Below, in pieces: positions 34,292-43,719 of a stretch of DNA of 64,000 nucleotides. The stretch's first letter is position 1; the number at the start of each line of letters is the position of its first letter. The notes beneath the pieces were generated by a model, which made no database searches, was not told the origin of the DNA, and saw only the letters and a program-made list of their open reading frames with translations. A program made the position numbers and the translations under genes. This stretch comes from Chloroflexota bacterium (GTDB lineage Bacteria > Chloroflexota > UBA11872), in assembly GCA_026707585.1 (NCBI GenBank), contig JAPOWQ010000062.1:53460-117459 (forward strand), in the 5' to 3' direction.

Positions 34292-37159
34292 CTAGCTGCG
34301 GAGTGCGGGGACCTTCGTGCCGTGAATGGACGGGTCAGTCGCCAGCAGTGTGCGCAGCCGAGCGAGGGTGTTTTGCGCTTCGTCCGGCAGCGCCAACAGG
34401 TCCGTCATGATCCGCTGATCAAGCTCAATGCGCGCCGGATCGATGGCGCAGCAGTGGAACGACTCAAAGGTCCGATCCTGGAATCTCTGGTAGATGGCTT
34501 GCGCCTCGTCGAGTTGCCAGGACTGGAGCTGCCGCACGTCAAGCGCCGGTAGTCTTTCAAGCATCCCTTTTCGCCCAATTCCTCGACCATGTTGCGCTGC
34601 GTTGGCATTGTGGGCGTGAAGCAACAGGCCCAGAGTAGTGTTGCACCACAGCGCAATCACGAATTCCCGCTGTGAGCTCCTGACGGGATCATCATCGGGC
34701 GCAGCCAACGTAAACCACGAATTGACGCCTAATGTCCGAACGATGCTGCGCGTGGCCATGATTCGCTGAGAGTTGTAGCGAATTGTGGGAGTAACCTGTA
34801 GTGTCCCGGACTGTGACCAGACTGGCGCATGGTTGCGCCCCGACTGTGGGAAAAGGCGAGCGTTAGGTTCGGTGATCAATCCCTGATGCACCTTCTCTGA
34901 GTGAGCCCAAAGCGCCGGAAACTGCGCCTGTTCGTCCCATCCGTGATAGCTGTCAAACACGCCCAGGGACCCTCGAATTCGCCGGTCCTGCGGTCCTACG
35001 TGGTAGAGATCCGCCATCGGCGCAATTGGTATCTGCGCAATAACCCTTGAACCGTCCGCTGCCCAAAGCTCTCCCCGTTCGAGTGCCGCGGCAAGCTGGC
35101 CAGTTTGCCCCTGCTTCCATCGCGACGTGGTCCATGGGCCGTCGTCCACAGGCCCGTCCAGCAATTCGCCCCACTGTTCGCCGCCTACGAAAAGTGGACT
35201 TCCGCCAATCGGCGGCCCATCGGACCGGTGCAGTGGGGACGCGACCGCCGCGTTGATGGAGTTCGCCAGCGCGAGCGCGTCGGTTTCGCGCTTTGGGGCC
35301 CGCCACACGTTCACGAATCCCCCGCGTCCCGACGAATGTTCGTCGTCCCGTAGCCGCCTCGCCACCAGCAGCACCTCGGCGATGTGGGTGTCGTAAGACA
35401 TTGAACGCAACTCGGGGTCGTGCGACGAGACCACCAGTTCGATCTCATATCGCTCGGCCAGCATGGCGCGTACCTGCCGCCACGATTCGCCGGCCAACGC
35501 GGTCACCGGCAGCACCAGCGCCAAGCGTCCGTCCGGTTTGACCAGCCGGTCGGCCAAGACGGTAAACGATGCAGCGTGACCGGCCATCTGGTTGGCCGGC
35601 GTGTCTTTCAGTAAGGCCGAGGTGCGGCGAGCCACGTCCTGCTGAGCCTCCGCGTCGCCCGCCGGCAGGTCCAGAACACGCGCCAGCGCCTCACCCTTGC
35701 CGCCGTCGCTACCACGCCGTGTGAAGGGCGGATTGCTGATAACGACGTCGGCGCGCGGACTTTCAACAAGACTCCCCGCGCTACCGGTGGCCCCGATTTG
35801 TTCGAGTGTGGCCGAGAACGAGGACTGGGCTTCGGGCGCCGCCAGCCAGTCCAGCGAGCCCAGCCGGATTCCTGCGACCGCGTCCACCCCCATGATCAGG
35901 CTGTGCAGCTGCATCTGGGTAAAGCCGACCGACGGCGACATGGCTGCCAGCGTGGCGGCCGTCAGGTGAATGGCCGCCGGTACCACGTCGGCCCCAAACA
36001 ACGTGTGCTCGACGAGCGCCTGATGCACCGACGAGTCGTCCGCATCTATTCGTCGTGAGTTGGTCGAACCATGAACGGCCGTCCGGTTCTGCACGATCTG
36101 CTGGTACGCGGCCATCAGCAGCGTGCCGGTGCCGCAGGCCGGGTCAACCACGCGCAGACGCCGCAGGTGAGCCGCGTCTTCCCAATCCATCTCCGGCCAG
36201 CGCTCGGGCGAAAGCGCCAGCCCGGCTAGCAGCGCTGCCGCCGGAATGCTGGTGTAGAAAGCCGCAAGCAACTTTCGGTCGGCCACCAGTTGGTTGAAGA
36301 TGCGCCCGGCCAAATCGTGCCGACCCACCGCCCCCATCCCCAGCAGACGGGCCGCCGTGTGCGCGCATTCGTCCAACACCCACGCAGCTTCCACCTCGGA
36401 AAGCTCGGCCACTACTTTGCGGGCCATGTGAAAGATGGGGTAGTAGTCGATTTCGAGAATCGCGTCCCATAGCGACAGCAGCCGCAGGCGGGAAAACACC
36501 TCGCCGCTGCGGGCAGCGCTGGTGGGCTGGATAGCCGCGTTGGAACTGGCCAGCCTTTCCTGGAAGACCATGGCGTTGGTAACCACCAGCGCGGCCATGT
36601 TGGCCACTTCGTCGCCCGGCGGAGCGCTGAAGACCTTGGCTACCCGTGCAAGCGTGCCTGGCGACTGGTACAGCCGCGACCCGGCCCGCCGCACGCCCTG
36701 GTCCAGTGCTTCTACGGCAACTTCAAGATTCCCTGTTGGTGGCTCAGCCCTTGCGGCAGCGGCTCCAAGCTCGGCCATGTCGCCGCTCAGACTGGGGCCG
36801 GAAGTCCCGTCCAGCCGCCACTCCCGCCACTCCAGACTTGCAGTCGCCAGCCGCTGGTCGAGTTGGCTCTGATCGACTTGGCGAAGCTGCCCGGGCACCT
36901 TCACCGCAAACGCGATCTGGACGGGATGCCCGTCGATCTCGAGGCCCAAACGTGAGAGGGCGTCCGCATCAACGGTGCTTGCCGGTTCCAGTTCAGTTTC
37001 GATCACGACCGGGCCGTCGGTTCGCCGCACGATGATGTCCGGCCAAGCCTCACCACGCAGCGTTTCCGCCGCCGTATTCAGCCCTAGCCGCACCCGCAAC
37101 AACCGCGCCAGATGGACGTTGATAACTTCCTCGCGCGACCGGTCAGTGGTTGCAGGCAT
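34292..37159 (-). CDS. N6-adenine DNA methyltransferase, R-M-like
   Basis: 955-aa protein. Motif I is VVDPACGTGTLL (D339-G345) and motif IV is N-P-P-F (ISNPPFTRRGSD, residues 476-479), defining an amino-methyltransferase acting on DNA adenine. FYTSIPAAALLAGLAL precedes motif I as in type I/IIG enzymes. The N-terminal 60 residues contain W-P-D-I-I-V and V-I-E-T-E-L-E, reminiscent of a PD-(D/E)xK nuclease but with Glu in place of the Lys. The C-terminal 350 residues probably recognise target sequence. It heads a same-strand cluster with the DUF5343-like and HEPN genes after a 191-bp gap, suggesting a modification-plus-effector defence system. Confidence 0.82.
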   Translation of the reverse strand: MPATTDRSREEVINVHLARLLRVRLGLNTAAETLRGEAWPDIIVRRTDGPVVIETELEPASTVDADALSRLGLEIDGHPVQIAFAVKVPGQLRQVDQSQLDQRLATASLEWREWRLDGTSGPSLSGDMAELGAAAARAEPPTGNLEVAVEALDQGVRRAGSRLYQSPGTLARVAKVFSAPPGDEVANMAALVVTNAMVFQERLASSNAAIQPTSAARSGEVFSRLRLLSLWDAILEIDYYPIFHMARKVVAELSEVEAAWVLDECAHTAARLLGMGAVGRHDLAGRIFNQLVADRKLLAAFYTSIPAAALLAGLALSPERWPEMDWEDAAHLRRLRVVDPACGTGTLLMAAYQQIVQNRTAVHGSTNSRRIDADDSSVHQALVEHTLFGADVVPAAIHLTAATLAAMSPSVGFTQMQLHSLIMGVDAVAGIRLGSLDWLAAPEAQSSFSATLEQIGATGSAGSLVESPRADVVISNPPFTRRGSDGGKGEALARVLDLPAGDAEAQQDVARRTSALLKDTPANQMAGHAASFTVLADRLVKPDGRLALVLPVTALAGESWRQVRAMLAERYEIELVVSSHDPELRSMSYDTHIAEVLLVARRLRDDEHSSGRGGFVNVWRAPKRETDALALANSINAAVASPLHRSDGPPIGGSPLFVGGEQWGELLDGPVDDGPWTTSRWKQGQTGQLAAALERGELWAADGSRVIAQIPIAPMADLYHVGPQDRRIRGSLGVFDSYHGWDEQAQFPALWAHSEKVHQGLITEPNARLFPQSGRNHAPVWSQSGTLQVTPTIRYNSQRIMATRSIVRTLGVNSWFTLAAPDDDPVRSSQREFVIALWCNTTLGLLLHAHNANAAQHGRGIGRKGMLERLPALDVRQLQSWQLDEAQAIYQRFQDRTFESFHCCAIDPARIELDQRIMTDLLALPDEAQNTLARLRTLLATDPSIHGTKVPALRS

Positions 37160-37495
37160 AGAGAGTGGGGCAGCCGGTGGCTACTGGTAAGCGGCCAGTC
37201 GGGAGTATAGGGGCGCTACATACGAACTCGTCCCGAGCTTCCCGTAACGCGAGGCGAGTCAGTCTTGTCGTTCCAAGGCCCCAAGAGCATTCTCGACATC
37301 CCACCATGCCCATCCGTTACCGTTCATGGTGAGCTTGGCGAACCACATCCCTGCCAGCCTTGCCTGCAATGCAGTCAACGCCTGCCCTGCTTGCATTGCT
37401 GGCATTGACATCATTCCCAGCACCCGCCAACCCCGGCCCCGCCGCGCCCCCGCGCCGCACTCATCAGCCCACGTCGCGTCCTGTGTGAACCCCGA
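37160..37495. other. Intergenic, no gene seen
   Basis: About 340 bp between the methyltransferase start and a small membrane gene. A TATACT-like -10 box (complement near 37204-37209) could serve the methyltransferase but lacks a good -35. No reading frame is convincing. Confidence 0.4.
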
Positions 37496-37759
37496 TCAGC
37501 CCCCCACGCCGGCCGCAAGAACCTGGTTCACCGGAATCGCCACCCCCGCCGCCGCCGCCGCCCCGGCCACCACCAGCCCGGCAACCCACTTGATCAGCCG
37601 CGCCTCCCGAGCGTGCAGTTCGGCCTTCAAATCGCCAAACTCAGCCTTCATCTCGGCTCGCAGCGAGTGAACGTCCGCTTTCGTCGCAAACGTCGGCAGC
37701 ATGGCCTCGATCGCCGTCAACCGTCGCTCAATGTCAAGCGCGGACAAATCGGCCGTCAT
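37496..37759 (-). CDS. Small coiled-coil membrane protein (DUF1640/CCDC90-like)
   Basis: 87-aa protein. A coiled coil (LDIERRLTAIEAMLPTFATKADVHSLRAEMKAEFGDLKAELHAREARLIKW) is followed by one Ala/Val/Gly-rich transmembrane helix. The A-T-K-A-D-V and L-R-A-E-M-K repeats resemble DUF1640-type small membrane-anchored coiled-coil proteins. A distantly similar protein, also with Y-A-T-K-A-D-V followed by a membrane helix, is encoded at 41374. Function unknown. Confidence 0.65.
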   Translation of the reverse strand: MTADLSALDIERRLTAIEAMLPTFATKADVHSLRAEMKAEFGDLKAELHAREARLIKWVAGLVVAGAAAAAGVAIPVNQVLAAGVGG

Positions 37760-38594
37760 CGGATTCCCCGAACGACGGTTGCTGTTCGGCTCCGGACCTG
37801 TTCTCGCACGTGGGCGCCCCTTCGTTGTGACGGCGAACTCGCCGACCCGATCTCAACCGTCCCCGCTGCACGCACCGGGGCCGCCCCGTTGATACTCCCC
37901 CCATCCTACCCACCGCCACCGCTATCCCCGGCCTGCCTCTCCTCTTCGATCTCACCGCTCACTCCTCTCCGCTCACTCCTTCCTCGATCACTCCTTCCTC
38001 ACCCCCTTGCCCTCCGTCCCCAACCAATGTACACTGTCTGAGTAAACCTGCCAACCCCTACTCCAATGCCCCCCGCCTTCCTCGCCCTGATCCTCGCCCC
38101 GCTCCTCGCCGTTCTCTGCCGCCCCCTCCCACGACCCCACTCGCCCGTCATCCCCGAGGAGACCCTGCCCCTAACGCGAGCCGGGGCGAAGACCCAGTGG
38201 CAACCAGCACAACGTCATCCCCGCGGAGAGCCTGCCCCGGACGCGAGCCGGGGCGGGGACCCAGCAGCAACCACTACGTCCGGCGCGACCTGCCGCCCCG
38301 ACCTGCCTGCACCCCCAGCACTCGAACCTCCCGCGCTCCCCTGCATTCCGAACTCCGCATCCCGCCCGCCTGCCGCCCGCCCGCTGCCTGAACTTTCGTT
38401 CCCTACCCACCAAAAAAATCCGCCCAAGCTGTCTCTGGCCAGCCCGCCCCCCTCTGGGGGGCGGGCTGGCCAGAGACAGCTCCCCCCTTCACCCCCACCA
38501 ATTCCCATGCCCACCCCGCCGCCGCTCCCTCACCCTCGCCCTTCAGGGAGAGGAAACGAAGGGGCCCCCGTGGATGGGCTGGGCGCGAGGTGGG
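37760..38594. repeat. Repeat- and hairpin-bearing intergenic region
   Basis: About 830 bp without a supported gene. It is C-rich on the plus strand and holds two copies of an imperfect repeat (about 38150-38205 and 38215-38265: CCCGCGGAGAGCCTGCCCC-like followed by acgcgagccggggcg-like sequence). It also holds the 55-nt perfect hairpin described separately and a copy of the CCTCGCCCTT-AGGGAGAGG motif at about 38526-38552. A 232-aa plus-strand frame (38066-38764) is low complexity and is not accepted as a gene. Confidence 0.6.
38427..38481. terminator. Perfect 26-bp-arm hairpin, 3-nt loop
   Basis: Arms 38427-38452 and 38456-38481 are exact reverse complements around loop TCT; the arm ends are AGCTGTCTCTGG and CCAGAGACAGCT. 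On the minus strand the hairpin is followed 8 nt later by seven T residues, and it lies 114 bp beyond the 3' end of the CehA-type gene, so it may be that gene's terminator. Its length and perfection are unusual for a simple terminator. Confidence 0.6.
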
Positions 38595-41120
38595 TTAGTG
38601 GGGGATGCCTAAGGTGTGCATGCGGTGGTGGATGGCTTGGCGGGCTTGGTGGAAGGGTTCTTCGAGGTAGGCGAGGTGGTCGTGGTGGCCGTGGTGGTGG
38701 ACGGCGTGGCCATCCGGATAGTGGGTGCTGCGCTGGCGGATGTACTGCAAGCTGCCATCGATGAGGGTGAGCATGTAGCGGGCGGTTTCGTCGCTCCACA
38801 TGGACCAGTCGCCTTCACCAGTGGTGACGTAGACGGGTGAGGTGTGGGCGAAGCGGTTGCGGTGCCAGCCGTCGTGGTGTTGGGGGGCATCGAAGTAGTT
38901 GGGGCCGCCGGTGCGGGCGGCGATCCAACTGTCCTCGGTGACGTGGAGGTCGGCGGTGAGGTCGAGGCGGCGGGCGCCGGCGACTTCGCGGGTTTCGGCG
39001 ACGACTTCACCAGCCTGGACGATCTGCAAGGAGTGGATGGGAAGAATGGATTCGGCGCAGGCGCGGACGGTGACGGTGCCGCCGCCCTCGGGCAGTCGCA
39101 GGGTGTCGCCGATTTCGTGACCGTCGACGGTGAGTTCGAGCAAGGGGCCGCCGCTGAGGTAGGTGCGGCCGGCGGCCATGTTGCGGCACCAGGCGTCGTA
39201 GTCGAAGTCCTGGCCTTCAGGCAAACGAACGTAGGTGCGATAGAGGCCAACAGGAACGTCGGCGGACATTTTGTCGGTGCCGCCGGCCAATGGCAGCCGG
39301 TAGCCGCCGTTGAGGTAGCGGTAGTACTCCATGTGGGGGAATTGTTGCTGGCGGAGCATTTCGACGGCGTCGACGCGGCCGGTGGCGATGAGGGTGGCGG
39401 GTTCGCCGTTGGGGCTGGGCAGATGAGGAATAACGACGTGGCCGCCCTGGGCGTGGGTGGCGTCGGCCCAGTGGGAGAGGGCGATCTCCAGCGAACCGCC
39501 GGCTTCGGCCTCGCCAGGGCCGTCGGAGCACCAGGGCATGATGGCTTCCTTGAGGCCGAGGAGGGTGAGGTGGCCGAGGAAGTGCTGCCGGTTTTCCTGG
39601 GAGACGTAGACGATGGTGCGGCCGTCATCGGATACGCGGGGGCGGCCGATGAAGTCTTCGGTGTTGGTGAAGAGGCTGCCCCACTGGGAAGCGAGGACGT
39701 TGACGACGTTGAGGCCTTCGCCGGCGGCTTCGAGGTTGGCGCCGTCGCCGGACAGAAAGTGGACGTGGGTGTCGCCGGAGTACCAGCCGCGGGCGTTGGG
39801 GTCTGACCAGCGGCGGAGGCGGAGTTCGAGCTCGCGCTGGCCGGGCTTGATTTGGAGCTCGGTGCGGAGGGGTTGGTATTCGAAGCCGCAGGCGGCGTCG
39901 ACCTGGATTTTGCCGACGGGGAGCCAGCCCTGGCAGCGGCCATCGATGTAGGCGTAGGTGGCCTGGTCCATGCGGAGGTCGCCGCCGACGTCGGTGTGCC
40001 AGGTGTCGTGGCCGGTGTTGAGGTGGTTGTGGTGGCCGTGGGGCTGGTAGGGGACGCCTTCGGGCGAGCGGAAGTGGACGCGGCAGGGCAAGGGCTGGCC
40101 GGTGGCGTCGTCGACGACGCGGGTGTGGACCCAGTTGCGGCCCTGTTCGGCGAGGCGGAGGCGGAGGCGGGGAGAGGCCTGGAGGGGTTGGCCACCTTCG
40201 AGGTCGGAGAGGCGGGCGGAACCGAGCTGGTCTGAGCCGCGGGCGACGTGGATCTGGGCGGAGGGGACGCCGGCGATTTCGGTGTAGGCGGGGCTGTTGG
40301 CGTCGTTGCGGGGTTCGCCGAAGCCGGCGGTGTCGGAGGCGAGGAAGGCGGCGGGGTCGCGGGTGATGGGGTGGGGGAAGGTGGCGATGCCGCGTTCGAC
40401 GTTGACTTCGAGGTCGAAGGGGGCGTTGGCGTCTTCGGGCTCGGGGAGTTCGATGACGACGGCTCGGCGGGCGGCGCGGCGGAAGGGGTCTTCGTCGACG
40501 TGGCCGAGGCAGAGGCCGCCGAGGATGATGCGGCGGTTGGTGGGTCGGAGCTCGACGTGCTGGATGGGGACGTCGGGGTGGGGGTTGCGCCAGGGCCAGA
40601 GGTAGAAGGCGTTGGCGGAGACGCCGCCGGTGACCTCGGTGAGGGCGCGGCCCATCTCGCTGCGACCGGCGGTGTCGCGGGGGACGAGTTCGTCGTCAAC
40701 ATCGGGCATGGCGACGAAGGGGGCGCCGGGGGAGCGGATGTCGGAGATCATGTCCTGGGCGGTGACGAGCCAGCCGATTTCGAAGCGTTCGCGGATGGGG
40801 AGTTCGGTTGTCTCGCCGTCGGCGTGGTGGATGACGTAGGTGGCGACGTGGTCGCCGGGGACGCCGCTGCGGTGGAGCTGGGGGTCGACGAGGACGTGGG
40901 CGAAGACGAGGGTGTGGGCGGTTTGGGCGATGTCGATTCGGGTGGGTTGGGTGTGGCCGCCTTCGCCGAGGAGGGGGAGCTGGGCGGCATTGGGGTCGCC
41001 GATGTGGAAGGGGACGCCGCGGTAGGCCTGGGGGCCGAGGGAGTCGGCGGCGTTGGGGCCGAGGAGGTCGGCGGAGGCGTTGCTGAGGTCGGTGAGGTTG
41101 AGGGGCTGGTAGTCGGACAT
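38595..41120 (-). CDS. CehA/McbA family metallohydrolase
   Basis: 841-aa protein. The central motif GWYSGDTHVHFLSGDG (about residue 440) is the PHP-type metal site of CehA/McbA carbaryl hydrolase relatives, and NVVNVLASQWGSLFTNTEDF follows as in the family. The region upstream (residues 300-430) is beta-rich with a Gly/His segment (QPHGHHNHLNTGHDTWHTDVGG). The C-terminus is His-rich (HAVHHHGHHDHLAYLEEPFHQARQAIHHRMHTL), probably a metal-binding tail. No signal peptide is seen. The natural substrate is unknown; carbaryl specificity should not be assumed. Confidence 0.8.
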   Translation of the reverse strand: MSDYQPLNLTDLSNASADLLGPNAADSLGPQAYRGVPFHIGDPNAAQLPLLGEGGHTQPTRIDIAQTAHTLVFAHVLVDPQLHRSGVPGDHVATYVIHHADGETTELPIRERFEIGWLVTAQDMISDIRSPGAPFVAMPDVDDELVPRDTAGRSEMGRALTEVTGGVSANAFYLWPWRNPHPDVPIQHVELRPTNRRIILGGLCLGHVDEDPFRRAARRAVVIELPEPEDANAPFDLEVNVERGIATFPHPITRDPAAFLASDTAGFGEPRNDANSPAYTEIAGVPSAQIHVARGSDQLGSARLSDLEGGQPLQASPRLRLRLAEQGRNWVHTRVVDDATGQPLPCRVHFRSPEGVPYQPHGHHNHLNTGHDTWHTDVGGDLRMDQATYAYIDGRCQGWLPVGKIQVDAACGFEYQPLRTELQIKPGQRELELRLRRWSDPNARGWYSGDTHVHFLSGDGANLEAAGEGLNVVNVLASQWGSLFTNTEDFIGRPRVSDDGRTIVYVSQENRQHFLGHLTLLGLKEAIMPWCSDGPGEAEAGGSLEIALSHWADATHAQGGHVVIPHLPSPNGEPATLIATGRVDAVEMLRQQQFPHMEYYRYLNGGYRLPLAGGTDKMSADVPVGLYRTYVRLPEGQDFDYDAWCRNMAAGRTYLSGGPLLELTVDGHEIGDTLRLPEGGGTVTVRACAESILPIHSLQIVQAGEVVAETREVAGARRLDLTADLHVTEDSWIAARTGGPNYFDAPQHHDGWHRNRFAHTSPVYVTTGEGDWSMWSDETARYMLTLIDGSLQYIRQRSTHYPDGHAVHHHGHHDHLAYLEEPFHQARQAIHHRMHTLGIPH

Positions 41121-41373
41121 CGCGCGCTCCGCGTGGGTGGTTGGTGGACGGCCGGTGACGGGATGGTGGGGTGTGGCGGCGGGGGCGTCAATTTCGGGGG
41201 TGAATTTGGGGGCCTCGTGCGCGGTAAGGGTTTTTGGGCAAGGCTCTTGAGGCGGGGCGGGGGAGGAGGTTTGGCGGAGTGGCGTGGGTATGATTCATGT
41301 ACGGTCTCGTGGAGGCGGCCCGAGGTTTCTTCGGCGGGCGCGGTGGTCGCGCCACGACAGGGGAGATGACCAG

Positions 41374-41592
41374 ATGGCCAGCCCGAACACACACGGCGCG
41401 CCAGTTACGCGGGCGGAGTTGCGCGAGGAGCTTGATCGGTTCCGCGAGGAGATGCACCGCGAGCTGCGCCATTACGCGACCAAGGCTGACGTAGCGAACC
41501 TCAGGACGTGGATGCTCGGTCTGCTGCTGGTGGTCGTCCTGAACGTGCTTGGGACGGCTGGGGCGATTGTGGCGGTGGTTGTAACGCGCTGA
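41374..41592 (+). CDS. Small membrane protein with coiled coil
   Basis: 72-aa protein: a charged helix (TRAELREELDRFREEMHRELRHYATKADVANLRTW) followed by one C-terminal transmembrane helix (MLGLLLVVVLNVLGTAGAIVAVVV). ATG 41374 has AGGGGAGATG upstream. Its Y-A-T-K-A-D-V segment recalls the 37496-37759 protein. The gene is divergent from the CehA-type gene. Function unknown. Confidence 0.7.
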   Translation: MASPNTHGAPVTRAELREELDRFREEMHRELRHYATKADVANLRTWMLGLLLVVVLNVLGTAGAIVAVVVTR

Positions 41593-41826
41593 GTCGAGGC
41601 AGCGAGGCTCCTGCCGTTTAGTGGGTCAAGAGGCGACTGAGGCGGGGCAGGTTGGTGGCCCGGAAGACCCTCGCCCCGACCCTCTCCCACGGGAGACCTT
41701 TGCATAACCCGGGGGTCGTTGCCCAGTAGCCCCCTCACCTCAAGCCCTTCCTGGAGAGGGAGACAGACGACGGCCCACGTTGGAGTGGAGGTAACGATTA
41801 ACGTGACGCATTACCAGATTTCCCAC
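41593..41826. repeat. Intergenic dispersed-repeat fragments
   Basis: The sequence at about 41676-41765 contains CCCTCTCCCACGGGAGACCTTTGCATAACCCGGGGG, related to GAGACCTTTGCAAGACTCCCCGGG at about 29188 (description only; each block is shorter in common), and CTGGAGAGGGAGA. No gene is supported. Confidence 0.55.
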
Positions 41827-43338
41827 TTAGCCCGGCGGGGTCTTGAACTGGAGTCGGTGTGACCATTCGGCTGCCGAGCAGTCGTCCTGGTTGGTGCAGG
41901 CGCGCATCGAGACGCTGTACCAGGTGTCCGGCGTAAGCCCGGTGAGCGTGTGCCGCCAGGCATTCGGGTCGGTGAAGTCGACCGTGGTTGTCCTGGACGG
42001 CTCATCGTGCGGCCAGTGCCGCATCTGGAAGCCGGTGATCTGCACGTCGTCCGTGGGACGCGTCGCCCACCAGGTCGCCCAGTACAGGGTGTGCGAAGTC
42101 GGGGTCTGTTCCTCGTATCTGTACGTGACACGCGGCGGGTACGGTCGCTGCACGGGCCGGTCCGGCCCGCCGCGGGCGAGGAGGTCGCGCACTTCCTGCT
42201 CGGCCCGCTCGACCGACGCCTGCTGGAACTCCGGCACGCTGGGGATCGGAATCGTGGTCCTAAGCTGGTTCACGATGGCCGCGACGGTATTGGTCCCGGC
42301 CAGCCGCACCTGAACCGTAACCGTCGCATTGCCCACCGTGCAGCCGCGCACGACGAACCACATGATGCGAGACGTCGATCCGGTGAGCGTGGTCCATTCC
42401 GACAGCCCCAGGCAATCACCGATCCCCACGACGGCAGGGTTGCTGCTGGTCACCAGCACCTCGTAGGTCTGGCCAGGATCCAGGTTGTACAGGTAGATCT
42501 CGGCCCCGTCCCAGATCGAAACTTCGCCCCGAGGCACCAGGTCGCTGAGGCGGATGCTGGGCCCGGTCCCCGGAGCCTGGCTCTGGGTGCTTTGATCGGT
42601 CTGCGGAGTTGGTGGAGCAGACGTTGCCTCAGGGGCCAGGGGACAGGCCGCACTACGCGACGGGCAATTCCACTGCCCGAATTGCACGCCCGCATCGGTT
42701 CCGCGCAGGAAGCTGTCGGTGGCCCCACGCTCGATGACGTCGGATGCCACCGCAGTTGCAAGGTCCGCATCGCTGCCGCGAGCGAGGGCCACATCCCGAA
42801 CGCGCTGATGGTCGGGATGCTCCGCCGGCGGGGTCGAGCGCGGCGTGGGCGTAGCCTCGTGCACGGGTTCCGGCGTTGGTTCCGGGACGGGGGTCGGGAT
42901 TGCCCAGGCGAAGGTCGCGATCACATCGGCGCGATGATCCGACCGACAGGCGCGCTCGGCTTCAGCGTCGTCAGGGTAGACCTGCTGGTAAATGCCGACG
43001 TTGCCCGAGTTGCCGAGGGCGGCTTCCGCCAAATCGTTGAGCGCGACGCAGCTGGTTGGCCAGGTCCCGGCGACCGCTTCGCCTACGCCGCCCAGGGCCC
43101 AGGCGAAGGTGCGGCGCACATCGTCGCGATGATCGCTCTGACACTGCGCTTCAGCCTGATCACCGTACGCTCGCTGATAGATGCCGACGTTCTGGTGATT
43201 GCCCGCGGCGGCCTCTGCGAGGTCGTTGAGTTCAACGCAGGTGGTGGGCCACTGGGCCTGGGCGATCGCGACGCCCAACGTGACGAGCGCCATCGTTGCG
43301 ATAAGCAGCGACGCCGCGCGTCGGGCTCCCGCACGCAT
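41827..43338 (-). CDS. Secreted protein with duplicated Cys-containing repeat and FN3-like C-terminus
   Basis: 503-aa exported protein. A signal peptide (MRAGARRAASLLIATMALVTLGVAIAQAQ) precedes two tandem units at about residues 30-82 and 93-147. Each reads W-P-T-x-C-V-x-L-N-D-L-A-E-A-A-x-G-N, then NVGIYQ, then an acidic stretch, a Cys, and S-D-H-R-x-D-V-x-x-T-F-A-W-A. A Pro/Thr linker follows, then a variable central part and an FN3-like domain near the C-terminus (TSHTLYWATWW..., TGLTPDTWYSVSMRACTNQDDCS). Two Cys per unit suggest disulfides. Function unknown; I do not recognise a named family for the repeat. Confidence 0.75.
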   Translation of the reverse strand: MRAGARRAASLLIATMALVTLGVAIAQAQWPTTCVELNDLAEAAAGNHQNVGIYQRAYGDQAEAQCQSDHRDDVRRTFAWALGGVGEAVAGTWPTSCVALNDLAEAALGNSGNVGIYQQVYPDDAEAERACRSDHRADVIATFAWAIPTPVPEPTPEPVHEATPTPRSTPPAEHPDHQRVRDVALARGSDADLATAVASDVIERGATDSFLRGTDAGVQFGQWNCPSRSAACPLAPEATSAPPTPQTDQSTQSQAPGTGPSIRLSDLVPRGEVSIWDGAEIYLYNLDPGQTYEVLVTSSNPAVVGIGDCLGLSEWTTLTGSTSRIMWFVVRGCTVGNATVTVQVRLAGTNTVAAIVNQLRTTIPIPSVPEFQQASVERAEQEVRDLLARGGPDRPVQRPYPPRVTYRYEEQTPTSHTLYWATWWATRPTDDVQITGFQMRHWPHDEPSRTTTVDFTDPNAWRHTLTGLTPDTWYSVSMRACTNQDDCSAAEWSHRLQFKTPPG

Positions 43339-43719
43339 TGGTGACGACTCCGTTTCGCCGATTGCCGGCTCCACTCGACCACGCGCCAGTGCTTCCTGCA
43401 CACCCGCGCGGGATATGCCGGTGCTCCGCGTGGAGTAGATGTCGAGAGCCTACAGAATTGAAGAGTGCCAACGGGATGCCTTCGGAGGGTGCGCTGGGCG
43501 TATCGCGACTGGAGAGATGTGACGACGATGATGGGAATCCAGTTGCGGCGGGGGTGACCCGGTGGGTCGAGGTGGCGGGCGCTGATCGGTGAGTGGGGAA
43601 TCGGTGATTCCCGGCGCCGTGGGAGTGACGGCCGATTGAATCGCCGACGGCAAGGGCGCGGCGAATCGGGGCTCAGGCGATAGACTGCCTAGCGCGGGGA
43701 AGTTGCGGGATCCGAATAG
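43339..43719. other. Intergenic, no gene seen
   Basis: About 380 bp between divergent genes. It contains GC-rich sequence and a weak palindromic stretch (GGAATCGGTGATTCC at about 43597). No convincing reading frame or RNA gene was recognised. Confidence 0.4.

Noticed and set aside
38609..40702. A 697-codon minus-strand frame overlapping the CehA-type gene
   Set aside because: It is a Ser/Thr/Pro/Ala-rich out-of-frame translation; the metal motif lies in the other frame.
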